Part shown: positions 8,247 to 17,221 of the stretch, piece by piece
Position numbering within the stretch: the stretch's first letter is position 1
Layout of the letters: every line of letters begins with the position of its first letter
The notes under the pieces: generated by a model
Told to the model about the DNA's origin: nothing
What the model saw: the letters and a program-made list of their open reading frames with translations, nothing else
The model's database searches: none
From: Burkholderiaceae bacterium 26
Lineage (GTDB): Bacteria > Pseudomonadota > Gammaproteobacteria > Burkholderiales > Burkholderiaceae
NCBI GenBank assembly: GCA_000955795.1
Contig: JYOB01000003.1
Coordinates: 62,001 to 126,000, forward strand
DNA length: 64,000 bases
Direction: 5' to 3'
Translations under genes and position numbers: made by a program

Positions 8247-8978
8247 TCAGTGCGGAATCCAGCCCGCCAGCAGCGGCACCAGCACCGCTGTCAGCACGCC
8301 ATTCAGGCCCATGCCCAGCGCGGAGAACGCACCCGCCTCTGGATTGACCTGAAACGCGCGCGCCGTACCGATACCATGCGCCGCAATGCCGGTAGCAAAG
8401 CCACGCACGCTGTACTCGCGCACGCGCAGCAGGTTCAGCAGCCGCGTCGTGGTGGTCGCACCGACAATGCCGGTAATGAGCACCAGCACCGCCGTAATGG
8501 TCGGTGCGCCGCCAATCTTCTCCGAGATGCCCATGGCGATCGGGATCGTCACCGATTTCGGCGCCATGGAGCGTAGCGTTTCGGGCGATGCGCCCAGCAG
8601 CCATGCAATGCCCACTGCTGACACCACCGCCACGATGGACCCCGCCAGCAGCCCACCCATCAGCGGCAGCGCGTGGCGGCGCAGCTTCGCCCATTGCTGG
8701 AACAGCGGCACAGCCAGCGCGACGGTGGCCGGGCCCAGCAGGAAGTGCACGAACTGCGCGCCGTCGAAGTACGTCTTGTACGGCGTGCCCGTCAGCGTGA
8801 GGAGTGTGCCCAGGATGACGACCGCAATCAGCAGTGGATTGACCATCGGGTTGAAGCGGCTGCGTTCGTGCAGGCGCACGCCGATCAGGTAAGCGATGAG
8901 CGTGGCGGTCAGGCCCAGCAGCGGGCTCGCGGCCAGGTAGACCCAGAGTTGGTGCAGGTTGGGAGCCATCGCGTTCAT
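8247..8978 (-). CDS. lrgB: LrgB/CidB-family membrane protein
   Basis: A 243-residue polytopic inner-membrane protein with about 7 hydrophobic segments. It contains the LrgB hallmarks PKSVTIPIAMGISEKIGG and ATGIAAHGIGTARAFQ. LrgAB/CidAB proteins were named for murein hydrolase control, but members are now known as carriers of small organic acids: pyruvate for Bacillus PftAB, and glycolate/glycerate for the plant chloroplast homologue PLGG1. Here it overlaps lrgA by four bases and both lie downstream of glcDEF on the same strand, which favours a substrate such as glycolate or lactate. That substrate is inference from context. Confidence 0.85.
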   Translation of the reverse strand: MNAMAPNLHQLWVYLAASPLLGLTATLIAYLIGVRLHERSRFNPMVNPLLIAVVILGTLLTLTGTPYKTYFDGAQFVHFLLGPATVALAVPLFQQWAKLRRHALPLMGGLLAGSIVAVVSAVGIAWLLGASPETLRSMAPKSVTIPIAMGISEKIGGAPTITAVLVLITGIVGATTTTRLLNLLRVREYSVRGFATGIAAHGIGTARAFQVNPEAGAFSALGMGLNGVLTAVLVPLLAGWIPH

Positions 8979-9364
8979 GGGGCCAGCTCCTCGTGGCCTT
9001 CGCCGCCGCCGTGGTCAATGCGGCCCATGCGGCGCATCAGCGCGCGGGTGACGAGTGCACCGGCGGCGATCGATAGCCACGTCGACACGACGGTCGCCAC
9101 CACGATCGGCAGCCATTCCTGGCCGATGCGGTTCAGTTGCGTCATGACGCCCACGCCGGCCGGCACGAACAGGATGGTCAGGTGCCGCAGCAACTCACTG
9201 ACGGTGCCCTGCATGACTTCAAGCACGCGGCCTTTGTCTACCAGCAGGTAGATGACCAGCAGCACCATGCCGATCACCGGGCCGGGCACCGGCAGGTGCA
9301 GCGAATACGTCAACAGCTCTCCCACCGACTGGAACGTCAACAGGATCGCGAAGGTTTGCAGCAT
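8975..9364 (-). CDS. lrgA: LrgA/CidA-family membrane protein
   Basis: A 129-residue protein with four hydrophobic segments and the LrgA core LPVPGPVIGMVLL and FVPAGVGVM. It is the usual partner of LrgB and the stop overlaps lrgB (ATGA), so the two are translationally coupled. The start at 9364 (MLQTFAILL) is chosen over an upstream alternative because GGAGG lies 4-8 bases before it and it gives the family's normal length. It begins 52 bases after the glcF stop, with no terminator between. Confidence 0.83.
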   Translation of the reverse strand: MLQTFAILLTFQSVGELLTYSLHLPVPGPVIGMVLLVIYLLVDKGRVLEVMQGTVSELLRHLTILFVPAGVGVMTQLNRIGQEWLPIVVATVVSTWLSIAAGALVTRALMRRMGRIDHGGGEGHEELAP

Positions 9365-9416
9365 GGGGCCTCCGGGTAAAACGAAGCGCCAAGTATAGAA
9401 CCCGGCTGCGTTCGTT

Positions 9417-10661
9417 TCAGGCCAGCATGCGGTCGACCAGCTCGATCCAGTGTTCAACCGGCGTGTCCGTGCCGCTTTGCAGATGCGTCACGCAGCCGAT
9501 GTTGGCGGTGACGATGCGCTCGGGCTGCGTCGCTTGCAGCTTGGCGAGCTTGTCGTCGCGCAGGCGGTAGGCGAGCTCCGGTTGCAGCACCGAATACGTG
9601 CCCGCCGAGCCGCAGCACAGATGGCTGTCGGCGCAGAGCTTGACGTCTACGCCCAGCGATGCGAGCAGCGTTTCGACCGCACCGCGAATCTGCTGACCGT
9701 GCTGCAGCGTGCAGGGTGGGTGCCACGCCACGCGCGGCCGTTGCGCCTCAGGTTTGGCCTTCTGCAGAAGCTGCTGCGAGAACGCCGGCAGCACCTCGCA
9801 CAGGTCGCGCGTCATGGCGGACACGCGTGCTGCGCGCTCGGCATAGGCCGGGTCATCGCGCAGCAGGTGGCCGTATTCCTTGACCATCGCGCCACAGCCC
9901 GAGGCGGTCATGACGATGGCCTCAGCGCCGGCTTCGATATGCGGCCACCACGCATCGATGTTGGCGCGCATGTTGCCGAGGCCGCCCGCGTGGTCGTTCA
10001 TGTGATAGCGGATGGCGCCGCAGCAGCCCGCGCGGTCTGCGCTGATGAGCTGCACGCCAAGCTTGTCGAACACGCGCGCCGTGGCCGCATTGATGTTGGG
10101 CGACATGGCCGGTTGCACGCAGCCTTCGAGCAGCAGCATCTTGCGTGCGTGCGCGGTGCTTGGCCGCATGCCGGCGTGAGGTTGCTTGGCCGGAACCTTG
10201 TTGCGCAACACTTGCGGCAACATCGGCCGCACGGCCTGCCCGAGCTTGAGCGCGGAGCCGAACAGCGCCGGCCGTGTCAGCCCCTCGCGCAGTGCCCAGC
10301 GCACGGCGCGCTCGCCCAACGGGCGTGATTCACCTTTCGCGTCGAGCTGGTCATCGACAATCTTGCGGCCGATCTCGACCAGGCGCCCGTAGGTCACGCC
10401 GGATGGGCAGGTCGATTCGCAGTTGCGGCAGGTCAGGCAGCGGTCCAGGTGCAGACGCGTGGCCTCGCCGGCAGGTTGGCCTTCCAGCACCTGCTTCATC
10501 AGGTAGATGCGTCCGCGCGGGCCGTCCAGTTCGTCGCCGAGCAGTTGGTAGGTCGGGCAGGTTGCCGTGCAGAAACCGCAGTGCACGCACTTCTGCACGA
10601 TGCTTTGGGCTTCTTCGCCCTGAGGGGTGTTGCGCAGGAACGCCGCGAGCGTGATTTGCAT
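9417..10661 (-). CDS. glcF: glycolate oxidase iron-sulfur subunit GlcF
   Basis: A 414-residue protein with two ferredoxin-type 4Fe-4S motifs near the N-terminus (CVHCGFCTATCP around residues 25-36 and CLTCRNCESTCPSG around 74-87). Two CCG-type cysteine-rich modules follow (AGCCGAIRYH and HLCCGSAGTYS). This is the classical GlcF architecture. With GlcD and GlcE it oxidises glycolate to glyoxylate and passes electrons to the respiratory chain at the membrane. It lies 13 bases after glcE. D-lactate is an alternative substrate in some bacteria. Confidence 0.93.
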   Translation of the reverse strand: MQITLAAFLRNTPQGEEAQSIVQKCVHCGFCTATCPTYQLLGDELDGPRGRIYLMKQVLEGQPAGEATRLHLDRCLTCRNCESTCPSGVTYGRLVEIGRKIVDDQLDAKGESRPLGERAVRWALREGLTRPALFGSALKLGQAVRPMLPQVLRNKVPAKQPHAGMRPSTAHARKMLLLEGCVQPAMSPNINAATARVFDKLGVQLISADRAGCCGAIRYHMNDHAGGLGNMRANIDAWWPHIEAGAEAIVMTASGCGAMVKEYGHLLRDDPAYAERAARVSAMTRDLCEVLPAFSQQLLQKAKPEAQRPRVAWHPPCTLQHGQQIRGAVETLLASLGVDVKLCADSHLCCGSAGTYSVLQPELAYRLRDDKLAKLQATQPERIVTANIGCVTHLQSGTDTPVEHWIELVDRMLA

Positions 10662-10674
10662 GATGGGGCTTGCG

Positions 10675-11808
10675 TTAGAAGTCGGCGTACAGACGGCCCG
10701 GGTTGAAGATGCCGTGCGGATCGAAGCTGTCCTTCAGGCGCTTGTGCACGGCCATCAACGGCGCGGCGACGGGCGTGAAGATGTCGCTGGCGCGGTCGCC
10801 GTTGCGGAACAGCGTGGCGTGGCCACCGGCTTTGCGCGCAGCATCGCGAATGACGTCAGCCGATGTGTTGGCGGTGTCGATCCACCAGCGCTGGCCGCCG
10901 CCCCATTCAACGAGTTGCTCGTCGGCCGAGGCATGACCGAGCGCCAGCGGCGGCGTGGCCGGGGGCAGGGCGATGCGCCACAGCGGCAGGCTGCCTTGCA
11001 CGGCGCGCGCAAAAAATGCATGCGATTGCTCGCGCAGGTCGCGCCAGAACGCGGCGCCTTCTGCGTCGTCAACGCGCTCGCCGCCAAGCTTGGTAATGGC
11101 CGCGCGCACAGCCGCATCGGCGCCGCTCAGGCGTACCCACAGCGCACCGTCGATCCACGCAGACGCCGCGATCGGCAACGGCTGGCCGCCCCAGCGGTTC
11201 AGGGTATCGATGGCCTCGCCTTGTGCCATGGCAAAGCGCAGCGTCGCATCGCAGAACGGCATCGGCAGCACCTTGAGCGACACCTGCACGATCAAGCCCA
11301 GCGTGCCGAGCGCGCCGGCCATCAGGCGCGAGACGTCGTAGCCGGCCACGTTCTTCATCACCTGGCCGCCGAAGTTGAGCATGTCGCCGCGGCCATCCAT
11401 GACGACGGCGCCGAGCACGAAATCGCGCAGCGCGCCCACCGACTGCCGGCGCGGCCCGGACAGGCCGGATGAAAACGCACCGCCCACCGTTGCCTGTCGG
11501 CCATTCGCTGCAAAGTGCGGGGGTTCGAACGCCAGCATTTGCCGGTGCTCGGCCAGCGCGGCTTCGATCTCGACAAGCGGCGTGCCGCTGCGCGCCGTGA
11601 TGACGAGTTCGGCGCAGTCGTAGTCGACGATGCCGGACCATTCGCGTGTGTCGAGCACCGTGCTGTGGGGTGCCGGTTCGCGGCCGTAGAAATCCTTGGT
11701 GCCGCCGCCACGCAGCGTGAGCGGCGTGCGGCTGTCGACGGCGTTGGCGATGGCGTCACGAAAGCGCGAGAGCGCGGGCGAAAGGGCGGTGTCTGGGGTG
11801 ATTGGCAT
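10675..11808 (-). CDS. glcE: glycolate oxidase FAD-binding subunit GlcE
   Basis: A 377-residue, short FAD_binding_4 protein lacking the C-terminal substrate-domain motifs found in GlcD, which is the GlcE pattern. The flavin site begins TLRGGGTKDFYG and continues through ANGRQATVGGAFSSGLSGPRR and MKNVAGYDVSRLMAGALGTLGL. GlcE is the second flavin subunit of the glycolate oxidase complex. It is immediately upstream of glcF, but a channel gene at 11831-12760 separates it from glcD on the same strand. Confidence 0.92.
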   Translation of the reverse strand: MPITPDTALSPALSRFRDAIANAVDSRTPLTLRGGGTKDFYGREPAPHSTVLDTREWSGIVDYDCAELVITARSGTPLVEIEAALAEHRQMLAFEPPHFAANGRQATVGGAFSSGLSGPRRQSVGALRDFVLGAVVMDGRGDMLNFGGQVMKNVAGYDVSRLMAGALGTLGLIVQVSLKVLPMPFCDATLRFAMAQGEAIDTLNRWGGQPLPIAASAWIDGALWVRLSGADAAVRAAITKLGGERVDDAEGAAFWRDLREQSHAFFARAVQGSLPLWRIALPPATPPLALGHASADEQLVEWGGGQRWWIDTANTSADVIRDAARKAGGHATLFRNGDRASDIFTPVAAPLMAVHKRLKDSFDPHGIFNPGRLYADF

Positions 11809-11830
11809 GTCGAACTTTCTGGCGGGCAGC

Positions 11831-12760
11831 TTACTGGCTGCCAGCTGTCTCCGTTGGAAGCAGTGGGAGCCGGGTGCCGCAGCGCTTGCAGAATGCGGCG
11901 TCTGTGTCGTGACGGTCGAGCGTGCAGCCGCTGCACGCGCGGGTCTGCGGTGGGGCGGCGGAGGCAGATCCTTCGCGCATGGTGTTCACCAGTTCCGCGC
12001 CGATGATCCCGGTCGGGAACGCGATGATGCTGTAGCCGAGGAGGATGGTGAGCGAGGTAATGAACTGGCCCAGCGGCGTGCGGGGCACGAGGTCGCCGAA
12101 GCCCGTGGTGGTGAGCGTGACGACCGCCCAATACATGCTGACCGGAATGCTGGTGAAGCCATGCTGCGGCCCCTCCACCACGTACATCACCGTGCCGAGG
12201 ATGATGGTGATGATGAAGACGGTACCTAGGAACACGAAGATCTTGTGCCGCGCGTTCAACAGCGCACGCAGGAGGATCTGCGCCTCTTCAAAGTAGACCG
12301 TGATCTTCAGTATCCGGAAGATGCGCAGCAGACGCAGCAGCCGTACATCGAGCAGGTAGGCCAGCTCGGGCACAAAGATCGCCAGCCACGTCGGCAGGAT
12401 CGAGATGAAATCGATGACGCCGTAAAAGCTGAGCACGTAACGCCAGGGTCTGCGCACCACGAGGATGCGCATGACGTATTCCGCTGTGAACAGCAGCGTG
12501 AAGAGCCACTCGAGCACCGTGAACAGGGTGCCCGCGCGGCCGCTGACGCTCGGCAGGCTGTCGAGCATCACCACCAGCACGCTGGCGAGGATGGCGCCAA
12601 GCAGGGTCAGGTCGAACAGCCTGCCGGATCGTGTTTCGGCTTCAAAGATGATGGTGTACCAACGCGCGCGCCAGCCGCTCTCGGGTTTGCCGAGATACTC
12701 GCCAAGGCGCGCATTGTGGGCGTGCCATCGGTTGCGGCTGGTGCGGGGCGGACTCCTCAT
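11831..12760 (-). CDS. six-TM voltage-gated-type potassium channel with C-terminal zinc ribbon
   Basis: A 309-residue inner-membrane ion channel. Six transmembrane segments lie between residues 50 and 260. S4 carries Arg at every third position (R140, R143, R146, R149 in RLLRLLRIFRILK), the voltage-sensor pattern. The pore helix and selectivity filter read TLTTTGFGD at 215-223; the filter is TTGFGD rather than the more usual TVGYGD, which is still a recognised K+ filter. After the last helix a short tail holds CSGC (276-279) and CKRC (291-294), a probable zinc ribbon. It lies 14 bases before glcD's stop side and 22 bases from glcE, inside the glc unit. Confidence 0.85.
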   Translation of the reverse strand: MRSPPRTSRNRWHAHNARLGEYLGKPESGWRARWYTIIFEAETRSGRLFDLTLLGAILASVLVVMLDSLPSVSGRAGTLFTVLEWLFTLLFTAEYVMRILVVRRPWRYVLSFYGVIDFISILPTWLAIFVPELAYLLDVRLLRLLRIFRILKITVYFEEAQILLRALLNARHKIFVFLGTVFIITIILGTVMYVVEGPQHGFTSIPVSMYWAVVTLTTTGFGDLVPRTPLGQFITSLTILLGYSIIAFPTGIIGAELVNTMREGSASAAPPQTRACSGCTLDRHDTDAAFCKRCGTRLPLLPTETAGSQ

Positions 12761-12773
12761 GGCCGTCGCGTGC

Positions 12774-14273
12774 TCAGAAGCGGGGCAGGTCCGGATGCGG
12801 CAGCAGGCCGTTGCGCACGTGGAGCTTGCCGTATTCGGCGCAGCGCGCGAGCGTGGGGATGGCCTTGTCCGGGTTCAGCAGGCGCACCGGGTCGAAAGCC
12901 GCTTTCACGCACAAAAAGGCGTCACGTTCTTCCGCCGAGAACTGCACGCACATCGAGCTGAGCTTTTCCACACCCACGCCGTGTTCGCCCGTCACGGTGC
13001 CACCGAGTTCGACGCAGGTCTCGAGGATATCGGAGCCGAACAGTTCGGCGCGGTGCCACTCGTCCTGGTCTTCGCCGTTGAAGAGGATGAGCGGGTGCAT
13101 GTTGCCGTCGCCCGCGTGGAACACGTTGATGCATCGCAGGGCGTACTTCTGCTCCATCTGCTGGATGCGCCGCAGCAGCGTGCCGATATGCTTGCGCGGG
13201 ATGGTGCCGTCCATGCAGTAATAGTCCGGCGAGATGCGGCCTGCTGCCGGGAAGGCATTCTTGCGGCCGCTCCAGAACTTCAGGCGCTCGGCTTCGCTTT
13301 GCGACACCTGGATGCGCGTGGCGCCCGAGGCGCGTAGCACTTCGCTCATGCGGGCGATTTCTTCGGCCACCTCTTCGGGCGTGCCGTCGGATTCGCACAG
13401 CAGGATGGCCGCCGCATCGAGGTCGTAGCCAGCGCAGACGAATTCCTCAACAGCGGCGGTGGCGGGCTTGTCCATCATTTCCAGCCCGGCCGGGATGATG
13501 CCCGCGGCAATCACGTCGGCCACGGCGTTGCCGCCGGACTCCACGTTGTCGAAGCTCGCCATGATCACCTGCGCCAACTGCGGCTTGGGGATCAGGCGCA
13601 CGGTCACTTCCGTCACCACGGCCAGCATGCCTTCGGAGCCGATCACCGTTGCCAGCAGGTCGAGGCCCGGTGCGTCGGGCGCTTCGCTGCCGAACTCGAC
13701 GACCTCGCCATCCATCATCACCGCGCGCACGCGCAGTACGTTGTGCACGGTCAGGCCGTATTTCAGGCAATGCACGCCGCCCGAGTTTTCATTGACGTTG
13801 CCGCCGATGGTGCAGGCGATTTGCGAGGACGGATCGGGCGCGTAATACAGCCCGTGCGGGTTGGCGGCTTCCGAGATGGCGAGGTTGCGTACGCCCGGCT
13901 GCACGACCGCCGTACGGGTATAAGGATCGACCTTGACGATGCGTTTGAACTTGGCCAGCGACAGCACCAGCCCGCCCGGCGTCGGCATCGCGCCGCCCGA
14001 GAGGCTCGTCCCGGCGCCGCGTGGCACCACGGGCACGCCCATGCGGTGGCACACGCGCAGGATTTCGACGACCTGCGCCTCGGTATCCGGCAGCACCACG
14101 GCCAGCGGCACCTGCCGGTAAGCGGCGAGGCCATCGCATTCATACGGAGTGGTGTCTTCGCGCTCCCAGAGCAGTGCGTCGTCGGACACGATCTGGGACA
14201 GTGCAGCGGTCAACTCGGCCTGCAGGGCAGTCAGATCGCGGGCGGCGGCGGACAACGACGATGGCGCATTCAT
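12774..14273 (-). CDS. glcD: glycolate oxidase FAD-linked subunit GlcD
   Basis: A 499-residue FAD-linked oxidase. The FAD_binding_4 domain shows PVVPRGAGTSLSGGAMP and IGGNVNENSGGVHCLKYG. The C-terminal FAD-oxidase domain has the metal and substrate motifs FHAGDGNMHP and GGTVTGEHGVGVEK, which GlcE lacks. It catalyses the flavin step of glycolate (or D-lactate) oxidation with GlcE and GlcF. The start at 14273 (MNAPSSLS) is used because a GAGAGA site lies upstream and it removes a 17-residue Pro-rich non-conserved lead. It is first in a minus-strand series continuing to the channel, glcE, glcF and lrgAB. Confidence 0.93.
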   Translation of the reverse strand: MNAPSSLSAAARDLTALQAELTAALSQIVSDDALLWEREDTTPYECDGLAAYRQVPLAVVLPDTEAQVVEILRVCHRMGVPVVPRGAGTSLSGGAMPTPGGLVLSLAKFKRIVKVDPYTRTAVVQPGVRNLAISEAANPHGLYYAPDPSSQIACTIGGNVNENSGGVHCLKYGLTVHNVLRVRAVMMDGEVVEFGSEAPDAPGLDLLATVIGSEGMLAVVTEVTVRLIPKPQLAQVIMASFDNVESGGNAVADVIAAGIIPAGLEMMDKPATAAVEEFVCAGYDLDAAAILLCESDGTPEEVAEEIARMSEVLRASGATRIQVSQSEAERLKFWSGRKNAFPAAGRISPDYYCMDGTIPRKHIGTLLRRIQQMEQKYALRCINVFHAGDGNMHPLILFNGEDQDEWHRAELFGSDILETCVELGGTVTGEHGVGVEKLSSMCVQFSAEERDAFLCVKAAFDPVRLLNPDKAIPTLARCAEYGKLHVRNGLLPHPDLPRF

Positions 14274-14766
14274 GGGGTGTCTCTCATGGTTCTGCCCGCC
14301 AGCGGTGGCCGGGGTGGGAGGCACTATAGCCCGGCCGCCGCGCCGCGCGGCGTGTTAAGGACTTTTGCTGCGATGAATTTGGCTCGCCGGGGTGGCCAAT
14401 GTGGTTCATCGCGATGCAGCAAGGGTTCACTGTTCGTTCGCGGAGGTCCGACCTGCACGATCGAGCCTTCGACCATCGACGGTGGTGCTCAAACCGTCGA
14501 GCTTCACACTAAAAGTTTCGAATCTGAGGTTCCTCTACCTCACGCGTGAGGCAAATAGAGTCGGCGTTGATGAAAAAAGCAGCAACGTCGGAGCAAAAAG
14601 GGCGGTGGGTCCGACCTCTGAGCTGCGATGTCGGACCTCCGAGGTCCGACGTTGCTGCTTTTTTCATCAACGCTGAGGCTTCAGAGCCTCAACGTCGATA
14701 CTAAAAGTTTCGAATCCGGTGGTTTGAGGTGTAGCCGCGAGGCTCGACTGCCCACAACTGAACGGC
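14274..14766. other. 493-bp intergenic region holding the glcD leader and a palindromic element
   Basis: No convincing gene. Positions 14274-14440 form the upstream region of glcD; I see no clear promoter there. The rest is a mosaic of direct and inverted repeats described separately. Base composition is less GC-rich than the flanking genes. Confidence 0.7.
14443..14716. repeat. mosaic palindromic intergenic element
   Basis: A perfect 29-bp inverted repeat (14564-14592 with 14645-14673) encloses a 52-base loop. The octamer GGTCCGAC occurs at 14445, 14608 and 14643 and inverted at 14630. A 17-bp direct repeat starting ACTAAAAGTTTCG lies at 14508-14524 and 14700-14716, flanking the inverted repeat. 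Smaller perfect palindromes include CCTCACGCGTGAGG (14538-14551) and GAGGCT-TCAG-AGCCTC (14675-14690). The A6/T6 run inside the long arms means either strand could also terminate transcription, including the LysR gene's. It resembles a REP/MITE-like non-coding element; its family is not recognised. Confidence 0.75.
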
Positions 14767-15657
14767 TTACCAATCCAGCCCAAGCAACCAATCCACAAAC
14801 TGCCGCGCCTCGGGCTTCATCGGCGCCTGTTCGCGCTGCACGATGTAATAAGCATGCGGCGACGTCGATTCGATGTCCAGTAGCCGTACGATCTGCCCCG
14901 AGCCCAGCCAGTTGCGCGCCATCGCCTGCCGCACCAGCGCAACGCCTTGGTTGGAGGCCACCGCCTCGAGCATCAGGCCGATGTCGTTGAACAGCGAGCC
15001 GGTGGCGGGCTCGGGTGCGTCCAGCCCCGCCGCCTCAAACCACGGGCGCCACGGCTCCAGCGGGCTGCGCAGCAGCGTGAGGTTCAGCAGCTGCGACGCT
15101 TCGGTGATGGTGTTGCCGCTGATCTGCTCGAAGTATCCGCGCCCACATGCCGGGAAGACCCGCTCGTTGAGCAGCAGCGTCGTCTTCAGGTCCGGATAGC
15201 GGCCGGTGCCGTAGCGGATCTCGACATCGGTGTCCTCGGCTTTCACGTCGAGGAACGGGATGGAGAGATGCAGTTCCAGATCAATGTGCGGGTACAGCCC
15301 GTTGAACTCGGGCAGACGCGGCACGAGGTGCTGGCGGCCGAACGTGGGCGGAATCGCCACGCGCAGGCGCGCGCGCTGCTTGCTGAATTCCGGCCGCGCC
15401 AGTTCGTGCAGCGTGTCGAGCGCGACTTGCACGCTGCGCAGGTAGCGCGTGCCGGCGGCGGTGAGCCGCAGCGCTGTGCCGGTGCGCACGAACAGGTCTT
15501 CGCCCCATAGTTCTTCGAGGTTCTTGATGCGGTGCGATACCGCGCTGGGCGTGACGGACAGTTCTTCGGCCGCACGCGCGAAGCTTGCGTGGCGCGCCCC
15601 CGCCTCAAAGGCAATCAACAGATGCAGCGGAGGAACGCGCTTGAAGACGGAGGACAT
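14767..15657 (-). CDS. LysR-family regulator (GcvA-like)
   Basis: A 296-residue LysR-type regulator. The N-terminal winged helix (ASFARAAEELSVTPSAVSHRIKNLEE) is the GcvA/AmpR subgroup form. A periplasmic-binding-protein-like effector domain spans residues 95-290. It is transcribed just after dld (27 bases gap) and before glcD, all on the same strand. A role in controlling dld and the glycolate genes is plausible but is not shown by any site I can see. The effector is unknown. Confidence 0.85.
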   Translation of the reverse strand: MSSVFKRVPPLHLLIAFEAGARHASFARAAEELSVTPSAVSHRIKNLEELWGEDLFVRTGTALRLTAAGTRYLRSVQVALDTLHELARPEFSKQRARLRVAIPPTFGRQHLVPRLPEFNGLYPHIDLELHLSIPFLDVKAEDTDVEIRYGTGRYPDLKTTLLLNERVFPACGRGYFEQISGNTITEASQLLNLTLLRSPLEPWRPWFEAAGLDAPEPATGSLFNDIGLMLEAVASNQGVALVRQAMARNWLGSGQIVRLLDIESTSPHAYYIVQREQAPMKPEARQFVDWLLGLDW

Positions 15658-15684
15658 GCGGGCAGTCGCTGGTGGGTGAGTCGG

Positions 15685-17103
15685 TTACAGGTGGAAGATC
15701 TTGCCCGGGTTCAGGATGTGCTTCGGGTCCAGCGCCTGCTTGATGCTGCGCATCAGGTCGATCGCATCGTTGCCGTGTTCGGCGATGAGGAAGTCCATCT
15801 TGTGCAGGCCCACGCCATGCTCACCCGTGCAAGTGCCGTCCATGGCGATCGCACGCGCGACGATGCGCTGGTTGATGCGCTCGGCTTCTTCCAGTTCTTC
15901 CGGCTTGTTCGGATCGATGAGCAGCGCGACGTGGAAGTTGCCGTCGCCCACGTGGCCGACGATGGGGGCGGGCAGTTGCAGCGCGCTGGCGAGCAGGTCC
16001 TTCTCGGTTTCCACCACGCAGTCGGCCAGGCGCGAGATCGGCACGCATACATCGGTGGTGACGGCGCGGCAGCCGGGCTTGAGTTGCAGGAACGCAAAGT
16101 AGGCGTTGTGCCGGGCGTTCCACAGGCGGCTGCGGTCTTCGGGGCGCGTTGCCCATTCGAAGCCTTGGCCTTTGTGTTCAGCGGCGATCTGCTGGACGGT
16201 CTCGGCCTGCTCCTGCACGCCGTGCTCCGAGCCATGAAACTCGAAGAACAGCGTTGGCATTTCGGGCAGCGTGAGCTTGTCGTATTGGTTGATCGCGCGG
16301 ATGGCGAGCGCGTCGACAAACTCCACGCGCGCAATGGGCACGCCCATCTGGATGGTGTCGATCACGGCGGACACCGCATCGCCCATGCTCGGGAAGGCGC
16401 ACACGGCCGCGGACACGGCTTCGGGCTGCGGATACAGCTTCAGCGTGATCTCGGTGATGATGCCAAGCGTGCCTTCGCTGCCGATGAAGAGGCGCGTCAG
16501 GTCGTAGCCCGCCGACGATTTGCGTGCACGGTTGGCTGTCTTGATGATGCGGCCGTCAGCGGTGACCACTGTCAGGTTCAGCACGTTCTCGCGCATCGTG
16601 CCGTAACGCACGGCGTTGGTGCCGGACGCGCGCGTCGCGCACATGCCGCCGATGGACGCATCCGCCCCCGGATCGATCGGGAAGAACAAACCAGTATCGC
16701 GAATCTCGGTATTGAGCTGTTTTCGTGTGACCCCCGGCTCGACCGTCACCGTCAGGTCTTGCGGGTGCACCGACAGCACGTGGTTCATCTGCGACAGGTC
16801 GAGGCTCACGCCGCCGGCCACGGCCAGGAGATGACCTTCGAGCGACGATCCGGCGCCATACGGGATCAGCGGAATTTCGTGTTCAAAGCAGAGTTTGGCG
16901 ACGGCTGCGACTTCCTCGGTGGTCTGCGCGAAGACGACGGCGTCGGGCAGCATCGGGTCGTAAGCGGATTCATCGCGGCCGTGGTGGGCGCGTACTGCTT
17001 CGGTGGTGGAGATGCGGTCGGCGAAGCGGGTGCGCAGCGCGTCGAGCATCGCAGGCGGAATCGGCTTGCGGATGCACTGGGAGGGAGGGGCTGGATGGTT
17101 CAT
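15685..17103 (-). CDS. dld: FAD-linked D-lactate dehydrogenase-type oxidase
   Basis: A 472-residue FAD_binding_4/FAD-oxidase_C protein, paralogous to GlcD. The flavin motifs are LIPYGAGSSLEGH and IGGMCATRASGTNAVRYG; the C-terminal motifs are VGHVGDGNFHV and TCTGEHGVGLHKMDF. The EGH form after the first glycines is typical of cytochrome-linked D-lactate dehydrogenase rather than GlcD. It would oxidise D-lactate to pyruvate with electrons to the respiratory chain. A LysR gene follows directly. A role on another 2-hydroxy acid cannot be excluded. Confidence 0.82.
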   Translation of the reverse strand: MNHPAPPSQCIRKPIPPAMLDALRTRFADRISTTEAVRAHHGRDESAYDPMLPDAVVFAQTTEEVAAVAKLCFEHEIPLIPYGAGSSLEGHLLAVAGGVSLDLSQMNHVLSVHPQDLTVTVEPGVTRKQLNTEIRDTGLFFPIDPGADASIGGMCATRASGTNAVRYGTMRENVLNLTVVTADGRIIKTANRARKSSAGYDLTRLFIGSEGTLGIITEITLKLYPQPEAVSAAVCAFPSMGDAVSAVIDTIQMGVPIARVEFVDALAIRAINQYDKLTLPEMPTLFFEFHGSEHGVQEQAETVQQIAAEHKGQGFEWATRPEDRSRLWNARHNAYFAFLQLKPGCRAVTTDVCVPISRLADCVVETEKDLLASALQLPAPIVGHVGDGNFHVALLIDPNKPEELEEAERINQRIVARAIAMDGTCTGEHGVGLHKMDFLIAEHGNDAIDLMRSIKQALDPKHILNPGKIFHL

Positions 17104-17221
17104 GGCGTCTCGCGTGGGGCGGCGGTCTGAAGCCGGCTCGGGCTGTCATTCTAACGCCGGGGTCATGCCGCCCTTGCGATAATGGCGCCACCAATATTGA
17201 CGCTATACAGGGAGACGCACC

